NCBI GenBank assembly: GCA_030144725.1
Contig: JASKMD010000019.1
Span: forward strand, 2,023,989-2,087,988
DNA length: 64,000 nt
Direction: 5' to 3'
From: Haematococcus lacustris
Taxonomy: Eukaryota > Chlorophyta > Chlorophyceae > Chlamydomonadales > Haematococcaceae
The translations under genes were made by a program, and so were the position numbers. Below, piece after piece: positions 50,028-61,000 of this stretch (position 1 is the stretch's first letter; every line of letters begins with the position of its first letter). Below the pieces are notes generated by a model, which was given only the letters and a program-made list of their open reading frames with translations, made no database searches and was not told where the DNA came from.

Positions 50028-52600
50028 GTAAGCTTGTGAGCCCTTCGCTGAGCCCCTCGCTGAGCTATCTGCGGCTGCTCCCCCCCACAGGGGGACCTTC
50101 CAACCGTCCAACCGCAGCCCACTCGCTCATCGGCACCACCTCTGCACGCACGCCTGCACCTTCCGCTACTGCTCTGCGGACAAGACGGCTGCGCAGCAGG
50201 GTAAAGCATGCCCACATCCTCTCCAGGAGCCTCAGCACCAGCAGCATCAGCACCAGGCAAGGCGCAGCAGGCGCAGTGGGCAAAGCAGCTGCTGGGCCAA
50301 CGCTACGTCTGTAGCAGCTGCTGCGGATGTTGAGGATGGACTGCGGTCACAGCGGCCAACGCAGCTCGCGCAGTAAGACACGGTCGCTTCAACCCAGGTA
50401 TGAGCTGCGTTGTGCCCCCAGTTGCTGTTATACCCGCACATGCTATTGCTTGCTGTTGTTGTTGCACATCACCTGCTCAAGTGCTCAATGCACAGCTATG
50501 CGTTGCATTGCTTCACTCCTATGTGTGGCATCGTGATGGTTGTGGTGCTACACAGGTATGGCCACACAGAAGCGTACTGCCCGTGAGCAGACATTGCCTT
50601 ACAAGGGGCAAGGGCATGTTGGCATCACAGCAGGAGCATGGGCCACAAGGGGCAGGGGCAGGTATGATGCGCAGCCGGGGCAGGTGCAGCAGGGGTAGGC
50701 AGACAGCATTGCAGGAGTACGCAGCAGGGACAGGCGCAGGCACATCATGGGTATGCGGGTTGCATGCAGCTTGGGTAGGCAGGTGGTGGAGGGGCAGCAG
50801 CAGCAGCCAGGCAGGACAACAGTATACACTCAGGGCTGCAGTGGCAAACGCAGCAGGGATAGACCATCAGAGAAGGGCATGCTTTGCGTATTGACAGGGA
50901 AGGATATGTCCATGCTTGTGCCTACTGGTGCTTGTGCAGATGCCCGCCCAAGGCGCATGATGTGATGGCGGCAGCAGTGGGGGAGGCAATGGTGGCAGCA
51001 GCGGAGGCAGCACAACAGGAGTAGGCCTTTGTAACAACGATGGCAAGCACAGAATGGCTAGGCAGGTAGTGTGGGACAGGGGCAAGCGGACAGCATACCA
51101 GAGGTAGGCAACCAGGACAATGGCAGCAGCAGTGGCGGCGCAGCCCAGCACACACGAAGTGTCTGCATACAAGTCAGCAATGTCAGCAATCTTTTAGAAA
51201 TGTCCAGGTACACATGTCTCGTGCTAGCCTGTGCTTGTGCCTGCGTGTTCCTATCTGTGTGTCCCATCATGTGTGCCTATCTGTGTGTCTATGCCAATGC
51301 ATTCCAGCATGCCCAGCACAGCACAGCATAGTCAGGAGTCGGCAGCCAGGCGTTGTCGGGGTGTTTGGTCAGCCTGCCCACTTCTAGTCATGCATGTCCT
51401 TGTTTTGTTGATCACAAGCATGCCCCTTGCTTGCTGCAGGTGTAACAGTCACATAGCGACCCCTCGGACCCTTCCCCCTAACCCTACCCTGTCCCATCAC
51501 CAACACCTCCAAGTCTCCTACGCCCCCACTTCCCCACTCCCCCTCACCTCCCCCCGGACATCGTGGTCCTCTCCCTACCCTACCCAGCAGCCAGGAGGAA
51601 GCCCTCTCTAGCCCCTCTTCTCCCTGCCCAATCTCATTCCTCTTCTTCCTCTCCTGCCTGCCCTGGCTGACCGCCTGCCGGCAAGTGGCTGACACCCAGC
51701 TCAGCCCAGCTGGCCTCCTGCCCCTTGGCTTCTTGCTCCTTCCCTCTGCTGTACCACCACCACCTCCGCAACCCGTCTACTTTCCCCCACCCCAGCGGGC
51801 AGCCTGGAGCCGGCGCTAGCAGTAGCCCTCTTCTCCCTCTTCTCCCTGCCCCTTCTCATTCGTCCCTTTCTAGCTAACCGCCTGCCGGCAAGTGGCTGAC
51901 ACCCAATACCCAGCCTAATCTCCTCCCTCATGTGCATGCCCCTTGGTTGCAGGTCTGATGGGCACCTCCCCACCCCCCTTTTTCCCATTTCCTCCTTACC
52001 CGCCACAACACAGCCTCCGCCCGGGCTGCCCCGGCTCAGCCCTACTGGCCTCCTGCCCCTTGGCCCCTTCCTTCTTCCTTCCGCTGTGGGACAAGTGAAA
52101 ACAATTGCGCTATGTATGTCTTGGGCTTCTTGACTTCCTTGCTGTGTGGACAGTAGCACCCACAGATGATGACGAGACATTGGGCTGCTTGGCTTAGTGA
52201 TTGACATTGAAAAGGATTGGGGTGATGTGTGTCATGTCCCTGCCATGCATCATAACTTTGGCTCCTGTAAGATCATGTTGAGTATGCAACATCATGTTGA
52301 TGCAAGCGTATGACACAAAGCCTTGAAGTCTCAATGATACCTAGTCTTCTAATGTAATAGTGGGAGGGTAGGATGTTTTGTGTAAAGCTGACAACCGGTT
52401 AGCGCATGGATGGCCCGCTTGTACGGATAACCCATCTTCGCACCGTTCTCGTGTTCTTGCCCTTGCTAGCAAAACGTGCCTTACCAAGCCTTAATGTAGT
52501 GCACTACTCACGAGACGCAAGTAATAGCATGGTTTGCAGCTGCAAGCCTGATACCCCTAGTGTCGCCCTCATGCACCGACCACATGCACACACTACATTG
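50028..52600. other. Interior of the inverted-repeat element, no gene recognised
   Basis: Contains AGCAGCAGGGGCAGG-like Gln/Gly-coding tracts and two diverged copies of a segment with CCGCCTGCCGGCAAGTGG (about 51668 and 51880). Frames of up to 168 codons over this part have repeat-like composition and no recognisable domain. Confidence 0.45.
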
Positions 52601-52629
52601 TTATGGATGCGTCTCCAGGACCTAGCTGT

Positions 52630-53215
52630 GTGTTGTTGACCATACAAGGGGCATAACACGCACCACACCCTAGCATGTGGCTGGATCACTGTCAGGCCTG
52701 CACTTGCTAGGCATGGCCGTGATGCATACATGCAAAGGGGGTATGTAGCAGGTGGCTACCACGTTTGCAGCATCAGCGCATCACCACGTGGTGGTGTTGT
52801 CCATACAAGGGGCATGTGGCGCACCACACCCTAGCATTAGGCTGGATCTGGTGAGCCTCCACTATAGGTACCATCCGTGGTCCAGTTAGCTGTGACACAT
52901 TGGGTGTGGATCACTGCCAGGCCTGCACTAGCTAAGCATGACCGTGATGCATACACGTGAGAACTTGCATGACTTCATGTTGAGCCCATGTGCACCTGTG
53001 TTTGTGCACCTTGCTTTGAAGAGCGTTACAGAAAGTCCCGAACCCCTAGAGGGGGAGGGCGGCCAAGCAGCCTAACGGCTGACGGCTTAAGCGGTGTAAG
53101 CCACCTATCATACATGCAAAGGGTGTGTGTAGCAGGTGGCTACCACGTTTGCGGCCTTATCGCATTACCGCGTGGTGGTGTTGTCCAAACAAGGGGCGTA
53201 GGTATCATTTGAGAA
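52630..53215. repeat. Diverged long direct repeats inside the element
   Basis: GTGGCTACCACGTTTGC with CACGTGGTGGTGTTGTCC-like sequence occurs at about 52750-52812 and 53135-53199. ACAAGGGGCAT with CGCACCACACCCTAGCAT occurs at about 52645 and 52804. Part of the unit, ending GTGATGCATACA, also recurs. No coding potential is seen. Confidence 0.75.
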
Positions 53216-53509
53216 GAGGACCTGACCACCACCGTTTTCTTCATTACATTTTGACCATTCACAGCTTACAAATCACGTTGTGTGGCATGGAACTGAACGG
53301 AATCTCAGGACAGCCTTTTGAAAGCTTTTGTACCATGCAACATTCTTCTTAGATGGGCTCAAAGTTGCTGCTGATTGCAACTCAAGACTGCACTGCCACA
53401 CACCTACAGCCTGCTGCTGTTGTCCATGTACTGCTCATGCACTACAACCTGCTGCTGCTGCTCATGCACTGCAGCCTGCTGCTGCTCATGCACTGCAGCA
53501 CACCTACAG

Positions 53510-54305
53510 GCAGGGCAGGGCTGGGCAGGGCAGGGAGGGGCAACGCAAGGCTGGAGTGGGGTGGGGCAGGGCTGGGATGGGGTGGGGCAGGGCTAGGCAG
53601 GGAGGGGAGGGGCAACGCAAGGTTGGGATGGGGTGGGGCAGGGCTGGGATGGGGTGGGGCAGGGCTGGGAGGGGGTAGGGCAGGGCTGGGAGGGGGTAGG
53701 GCAGGGCTGGGCAGGGAGGGGAGGGGCAACGCAAGGTTGGGATGGGGTGGGGCAGGGCTGGGATGGGGTGGGGTAGGGCAGGGCTGGGAGGGGGTAGGGC
53801 AGGGCTGGGAGGGGGTGGGGCAGGGCTGGGCAGGGAGGGGAGGGGCAACGCAAGGTTGGGATGGGGTGGGGCAGGGCTGGGATGGGGTGGGGTAGGGCTG
53901 GGATGGGGTGGGGCAGGGCTGGGAGGGGGTGGGGCAGGGCTGGGATGGGGTGGGGCAGGGCTGGGCAGGGAGGGGAGGGGCAACGCAAGGTTGGGATGGG
54001 GTGGGGCAGGGCTGGGATGGGGTGGGGCAGGGCTGGGAGGGGGTAGGGCAGGGCTGGGAGGGGGTGGGGCAGGGCTGGGCAGGGAGGGGAGGGGCAACGC
54101 AAGGTTGGGATGGGGTGGGGCAGGGCTGGGATGGGGTGGGGTAGGGCTGGGAGGGGGTGGGGCAGGGCTGGGAGGGGGTGGGGCAGGGCTGGGAGGGGGT
54201 GGGGCAGGGCTGGGCAGGGAGGGGAGGGGCAATGCAAGGCTGGGAGGGGGTGGGGCAAGGCTAGGAGGGGGTGGGGCAGGGCAAGGCAGGGAGGGGCAAC
54301 GCAAC
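53510..54305. repeat. G-rich minisatellite GGGGTGGGGCAGGGCTGGGA
   Basis: About 800 bp of imperfect 20-22-bp units, grouped into larger blocks of about 115 bp that each contain GGAGGGGAGGGGCAACGCAAGG. The minus strand reads Pro/Ser/Ala/His-rich in an uninterrupted frame continuous with the gene upstream. Whether it is coding cannot be decided from sequence. Confidence 0.92.
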
Positions 54306-55112
54306 TGATGCCACTGTTGCCGCCACTGCCGCTGTCGATGAGGTGAGGGCAGCAAAGGGGGGGGCTGCACCTGCTGCTGCTGCGGTCCTTGCCCAGGTGA
54401 CAGCAGCAGGAGGGGGGGGTGCACCTGTTGCTGCTGCTGTCCCTGCTCAAGTGAGGGCATCAGAGGTGGGGGGTGCACCTGTTGCTGTGCATGCTGTTCT
54501 GCCTCCACATCATTGTCAAGACTGTTTACATCATCACAATCTTCGTCACCACCTGTGTGCGTAGAAGCATGAGATCATGAGAATCAGCAGTATGTAGCAG
54601 TAGCATGTGCAGCTGGCATGCTTTTGATTGTTATTACCAGGGAGACACTTCCTCTTTAGCCTTGGTGGTGCTCGTTTGACCGTGCCAGAGCTGAGATCTA
54701 TCTCCTGCTTTTGATCAGGTATCAACATGTGAATGGCAAACTCTATCACGACCTCTAATAAGTTCCACATGCCAAGAAGCTGTATGACGAGCAATCTGAC
54801 ACTCCTACCTTGGGCTGGAGATTAGCCAACTTCAGCTTGTCAAGGCCTTGCCGAAGGCCTTGTAGTGCGTTGGTGACAGCTTTCCAGCCTTCAGGAGACT
54901 CGCTGGTGATGGTGGTGAAAAGCAGACCCAGGTCGTTCACGAAAGTAGGATGCATGGCTGCTCCTTTGTCAATGTCCGGACCAAACAAGCTATAGTGGTC
55001 ACAGCTGCGGTACCCTGGGGAGGCGCTATACCACACGCAATTCAATCGGCGAAACTTCTGAGAAAACTCCTTAATCCGTGTTGCGTATCGACGACCTAGC
55101 CTTGCTTATATA
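54306..55112 (-). CDS. Unrecognised spliced gene inside the inverted-repeat element
   Basis: Three exons join in phase: about 55107-54809, 54779-54638, and 54552 downwards. Exon 1 carries [17 protein letters not shown] and [20 protein letters not shown]. Exon 2 carries [18 protein letters not shown] and a basic [10 protein letters not shown]. Exon 3 is acidic ([18 protein letters not shown]), then Gln/Pro-rich, and runs open into the Pro-rich minisatellite down to about 53504. A TATATAAG box on the minus strand (55105-55112) lies at the 5' edge. The start codon is unclear; the only ATG in exon 1 is in AAMHPTF. Its position inside terminal inverted repeats suggests an element-encoded protein, but no transposase signature is visible. 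Confidence 0.5.
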
Positions 55113-55449
55113 CTTGTTGTTCTGCAGTGTCAACGCGGTAACCTTTTGGGTCTCAACAGCGAGCACAGCTTTTGGGTCTCAATGATGGTCATGTTTAGCT
55201 CTGTCATCCTGTGTAGACGGCCCACAGATGGCGATTTCCAACGCGGGGTTCAACGCAGTGAGCGGTCACACGTTTGCCATCTGCTCTATTGAGGCGCATT
55301 GGTGCGGATGCCGCACATCCCACACTAAGCCGACGAAGTGGGTGCGGCAGAACGCCTCAGGAAGGGGTCGGGGCAATTTCTCCCTCCCACACGGTAGCAA
55401 TTTCTCAACCCCGCGGAGAAATTCAACGGTGTGATCTATCTGCCCTCCT

Positions 55450-57990
55450 GCAACAGTCATCAACCATGGGGGTAGCTATGCACGACTTAAATAACTTTCA
55501 AGTAACATCTGCATTTTCTACATTGAGAGCGGCAGCAAGGGTGGGTCATTCTGCTACATACAACATAGGCCTTACAAGCAACATAGCAAGTTGTACTGGC
55601 TACATGTGTCCGTCCTTACCCGGAGCTGAGAGGAATCTATAAGCTAAAGGACCTAGGCCCCCGCAGAAATAGCATTAGGTGCGCGCCTACATCAAGAGAA
55701 CATTGTCTGGTTACTCGAGCCGGAAGAAATTTGGATCGCCGGCTGTACTTGCCCTTAGAGCGTTCGGATGCCACCACGTTCATGCGAAGTACCTCCACAA
55801 TGCACTTGTGCTGCGCGTTGTTGTGAGAGCAGCCGGCTGATTAGTGGCTGCACTATTTCATCTACGGTGTTCCTAGCATAATGGGCGTATAGAAGACTAA
55901 GCGGTCATCGCATGCCGCACGGTGCTACGCCAATTGCACATGTCCCGGCACCGGGACATCCAAGGTTGTGTGAATGGCGACCCAGGGAATCTTGCGCTTC
56001 GACCTGCGACCCACGTACGGTCGCACCGTGTTGAGCCCCAGGCTGCGGCGAGCGACCATGTTCACAGTCCGCGGGAATGGCGGGCGGAGTGATCTGGGAG
56101 GCTTCAGTCCAAAACGCGAGTTTTAGCGCGCGTGACTTACCGCGATAGCCTCAGCTACCCTTCACTAGCGCGTGGTGTGAGCGGCAGGCCTGTCACGGAT
56201 TGGCATGGCCAATGGCCGGGGTGACCTTCAGTCTTTATCCCACGTACGAAAATGAGAGCAAGGGTAACGACACATTCAGCTGAATACACATCGTTACAGG
56301 CATTCCGCCACACAGTGGAACGTCACCCCGCTTAAGCGCCCTACGCGCCCAGCAGGCATCGCGTTGGGTGCTGGCCAGGCAACAATGCACAACCAGCTTA
56401 CTGCGCCGGGCAGATGGGTTCATAGGGATGTGGCTCACGGTCCCAAGGAGACCTGTCTTGAGATTGCGATGGCTTGCGCTGGTTTGCAGGTTACCCAGGT
56501 TAGGGCTAGGCTTTCAAGGGAAGGGGGAGAGTTTTGGGGGAAGGGGGGTGGGGTCAGGGTCGGGGTTAGGGGCTTACAGCGACCGGCGCAGCATACCTAC
56601 TTCCATTGGCATACAGCTTGATGACTTACAGCATGAGCATGCGCAAGTCGTAGCCACTGCATCCATGGAGCCAGGACACACAGAGCTACCACTGTTGTGT
56701 GGGTTGTGGGCTTGTGAAAGGCACCACCCGGCTGGCGGTTACAACGATCACCATTGACATCACTAGACGTCCAAACCCATGGTCCACCCAATGACACCCA
56801 CATGGGCTGCAGCAAAGACATGCGCATGGCCGATACCTGAGAGAGGAGACCTCAGCGGAGGCTGCTGCGGAGACAGCTTAGCGCGGAGCGCGTCACAATA
56901 AATGGCGTACAGTAAAATGGCGTACAGTAAAATGGCGAGAAGGCTGACCCAGACCTGTCTAGCAGCCCTTCACAGGGGGTTTCAGGTCAGCCAGTTTGGG
57001 TGATGGGAGCCCTCAGCTGCACAGGCACCAGCATAGACTCAACCTTGGCAAAGACACGCGCATGGCTGCACCACATGGCCGCACTGGGAAGACCGACCCA
57101 GACCTGTCAAGCGGCCCTTCACAGGAAACATCACTGCATGTACTGTCCTCAGGGGCTGTGGTGGTTGCACTGGTGTGGTGACTCAGTGGGGTGAGCAGCC
57201 GCAGTCATGCAGGCACAGCCATGGACGGAGTGCATGTTGGTTGAAAGCACAGGTGGCCGCAGTGGTGCCAACCCAGACATGGGCGACATACCCAACCTAC
57301 CCAGACAACAACACTAGCCGGCGTCCAGCTGGAGAGTTGACATTCCCTTCTCCCCACCCTCTGCAGCGCTCTGTTTTGCTCTCTAGGAACATTCATCACA
57401 TCGTGTTGTGATGTGCTCTCTGAATCTGGTGAACACGCTTTTAAGCCGAGAGATCGTCTAGCGTGTGATGGTGTCGCTCGAGCCTTACCGTTATGGATGC
57501 CCCCTTGACCGTCATGGATGCCCCCTTAACAGGGCAGCTAAGGTCTCGTGGGCCACCTCCGCTGGCAGCCAGCAGCAGAGAGGCCCCACGAGGCTAGTGC
57601 TGCCCCTGAGGGCCAAGGAGCTGGTGCTGGGGTTATACACGGAAGGGCACATGCTGCAGGCAGGACGACACAGGCTAATCAGGCGTGTCATGAAACGGGC
57701 AGACCGCCGCTCGACAGCGCCAGTGCTACAACACAATGGCTTGCTGGCCCAGCCTGGATTAGACTTCTCTAGCTTCCTCTGCCCAGGTGAGGGTTCCAGT
57801 GGGACGAGCACGGGAAAGCCAACGGGTGCGGGTGGTTGATGACGAGGGTGGTGAAGCAGCAGCAAGCGCCGCGAAAGAAACAGTACCTCTCTCCCTCTTA
57901 TAAGAAACAGCTAGGGTCCACACAAGAGAAACAGGCTAGGGACCACACAAGAGAAACAGGCCCCATGCAGCCGCATGCACTGCACTGCCC
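55450..57990. other. Mostly unrecognised region between the element and the MYND gene
   Basis: The stretch 55600-56360 has no long frame and no repeats. Further on, unrecognised plus-strand frames up to 129 codons occur. A GTAAAATGGCG direct repeat lies at 56910-56935. A cupin-gene-like exon fragment is at 57512-57571. Possible 3' exons of the MYND gene may lie near 57500-57900 but could not be proved. Confidence 0.4.
57512..57571 (-). pseudogene. Fragment resembling a cupin-gene exon
   Basis: The minus strand reads WLPAEVAHETLAALLRGHP, close to GLPAEEAYETLAGLSRDHG in the cupin-gene exon 46375-46481; the DNA GCTAAGGTCTCGT is shared too. It is a short remnant of a duplicated cupin gene or exon, with no other cupin exon recognised nearby. 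Confidence 0.55.
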
Positions 57991-58005
57991 GCAGCATCTG
58001 TTCAC

Positions 58006-61000
58006 CTGGATGAAGCGTTCAAAGTCCACGTTGTACACCTCCATCAGCTCAGCACATGCACGGCAGAAGGTGACATGGGGCTCAGCATTGGCCGCCTGCA
58101 TGGTAGTGTGAGCGCCACAAAGCGTCACACCAGGCTGTCCTTTGCCACATCACCACTCCACCTGTCACTTCAGGCAAATTACACCTCGCCACCCAAGAGT
58201 GAGGAAGCAGTGGCGTCATGTCCATGTAGAGATGCTGCTCCCATCACCTCCTCCCCCTGCCTCCTGCTGTTGGCGTGCCCACTCCCCTTGTCTGTCCGTC
58301 ATGCCCCCTCCTCCCCCTCCTACTCTCCCTCCCTCCCTCCCCCACCCTCCTACCCCACCATTCCTCTCCCTCCTCCTCTTCAGCCACCATGGTCTGCCCA
58401 GCTTTGCAACTCCTTACACAAGTCCTAACCTAAGTCATTACCAAACAACCTTTTGCCCAACAATTGACACATTGCCACATGTTGCAACATGCCACGACAT
58501 TATCTGCCCAGCTATCCCCCGTCATTGCCCAACAGTCGTTACCCAACAGTCGTTACCCAACAGTCACTACTATTATCAACATATCCCTTTCCATTACGAG
58601 AAAATCACAGTTCGTTATATCCCCGTAATGGTCGGCACTTCGGACGCTGAAATCGATGACTTGACGCGTGGATGGCCTCATACATGACTTCGCGTAGCGT
58701 ACCATGAGGGTCGCGGCATCAGCGCTGACTCGCGGGAAAAAGTGCACGCCTGACACAATTACTGGAAAAGTGCACTCCTTGACACAATTACTGAAAAAGT
58801 GCACGACCTGACCCACAATTACGGGAAAAGTGCACGACTGGACCCACAATTACGGGAAAAGTGCGCGACTTGACCCCGATTACTGGGAAAGTGCGTGCAA
58901 CTTTCTTAGCCTTGCTACCACGTCGTCTACCGCTACACCCATGCGCATCACCGTGCAAGCTCTATCATAATGCGAGCTACGGCTTGCACGAATTGCACAT
59001 TAGTGCACTTGCTGCTTGCGCTTGCTGCTTGCTGCCGCTTGCTGCTTGCACTTGCTGCTTACCGAGTGGACAGGGTGGAGGGGGCGTTCTCATCACAAGG
59101 CTAGAACACCGTATGCTCGTAATGTAAAGGGATATCGCATAATGTCTCGGCCAGCGCTGTTCACGTCCACATAACAGTCTTGGCTAGGTCTCGAGTAGCG
59201 TAAACGTCTCGGCTGCGCCTCGACGTTTACCGCAACTCTCGACCCAGCCTCGACCGTTATTTTCCCGTAACAGCTTGGCCTCCGACATTATACTATACGT
59301 CATGACTAGTCACAAAACGCCATGGTCTGTCGCGATTTGTTGTGATCTGTCGCAACATGTCAGGGTACGGAGCAAGCTCTCTCCCATCAAGAGCCCGAGG
59401 TGCCACCCACCCGGCAGTCCGGCGAGCAGTAGGTAGCTGCCTGGCAGCTGCTGCATGTGAACACTGCCCCACCCTTCACGCTCAGGTCCTGGTGGCAGGT
59501 GCAGCACAGACGCCTCTGCGGCCAGGACCACACAGCAGCCAGTCTCGGGAGGGGAAGCCACATGAACTGGCCGCTTGTGGCGTGCCAAGCACCTTGACAC
59601 CGAGCCCACCCCCACCCCGACCCGGACCCCGACCCTGACCCCGGCCCTGACCCCAACCCTGACCCTGACCCCGGCCCTGACCCCAACCCTGACCCTGACC
59701 CCGGCCCTGACCCCAACCCTGACCCTGACCCCGGCCCTGACCCCAACCCTGACCCTGACCCCGGCCCTGACCCCAACCCTGACCCCGGCCCTGACCCCAA
59801 CCCTGACCCCGGCCCTGACCCCAACCCTGACCCTGACCCCGGCCCTGGCTGCCCACTTCCATTCCCAGCCCTAACCCCTGTCCATCGCCCCTGCACCCCG
59901 GGCATTCCTTACTTGCTCAAAGAAGGCCTGGCTGATGTACATGAGGATGTCCAGGCTGAGAGGGATGATTTTTACGTAGCTGCATGCAGAGCAGGAGCAG
60001 CAGCTTATGGCTCCATGGCCTCAATCAGCATAGCACCAAAACCACGACAAAGCATGCATGCAGTCCATGAGGACATGCCATGCGGATAGAGGGACTGGGC
60101 TGAGGTAACAAGGGGCAAGGTCGAAGGGGCCTCCCTTCACTGCTTATACACTCTCTCCAAAACCCCAGCGTCACTCAAATCACACCCTCGGGCTTGCATA
60201 ACAATCACACCCTCAACTGTCACTCACTTCAAATCCTCAACTTTGATGGCCTCAGTAGCCAGGTCACTGAAGAAGCAGCGTGTGGCATATCGCACAAACA
60301 CGGTATGCCCCACCCTCAACTGCACAACAGCAGCCAGCAGCAAAGCAAAGCAAAGTAAATCAGCAGCAGCCCAGTCTGAGGGGCACAGCTTGGGCATATC
60401 TTGTTACATCTCATCCATGTGCTGGACTGCAATGCAGCATTGAACATGCAGCGTGTTGGGGAGAGCAAGTGGTGCCCACTGGAGCTGTGCTACTGGCCAG
60501 AGCAGGGGAAGCTGCCAGCCAAGGGCAAGGAGTACCCTGGCCTGGGCTACAAGCGGCTGCGAGACAAGCCACCCAAGGCCCAGCAGCAGCAGCAGCAGCA
60601 GCCTGCTGTGGCACAGTAGTGTGTGCCCCCCCACCCCCCCATTTGAAGCTGTCATCAGCTTACAATTAGTGCGTGTATTGTCATGCAAAATCTATGCATA
60701 GCCCTGTCACAGGGGTCAGGCAATGTTGTAGGTGGTAGGCGACCGTGACCATGTGTATGCCATGTATAGGCCATGTGCATGCCATGCGATGGGAACTCCA
60801 CACCGACAAAACACCGTTTTGTAGTGGTTCACAATTAGTGTGTTCGACTGCAATGAAGGCTCAAGGTTGAGGGCCAAGGTGCTGTGTCATGGCCTTTTAG
60901 GGGCCAGCACTTCGTCACTCTGAGGTTCACACTGAGGAGTCGGGCAGCATGCTGTGCAGTGCCCACCTGACTGAAGTCCAGCCAGCCAGAGGCAGGGTAG

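Larger units (their letters stand above)
49818..55442. mobile_element. 5.6-kb DNA transposon candidate with ~205-bp terminal inverted repeats
   Basis: The left arm 49818 to about 50023 and the right arm about 55237-55442 are reverse complements at well over 90 percent. Both outer ends read CAGATAGATCACACCG going inwards. Directly outside, CCCTCCT is found at 49811-49817 and at 55443-55449, a 7-bp direct repeat consistent with a target-site duplication. Termini starting with CAG recall hAT or P-type elements, but the superfamily is not settled. The interior has a spliced minus-strand gene near the right arm (54.3-55.1 kb), local tandem repeats and a G-rich minisatellite; no catalytic transposase motif was recognised. 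Confidence 0.8.
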
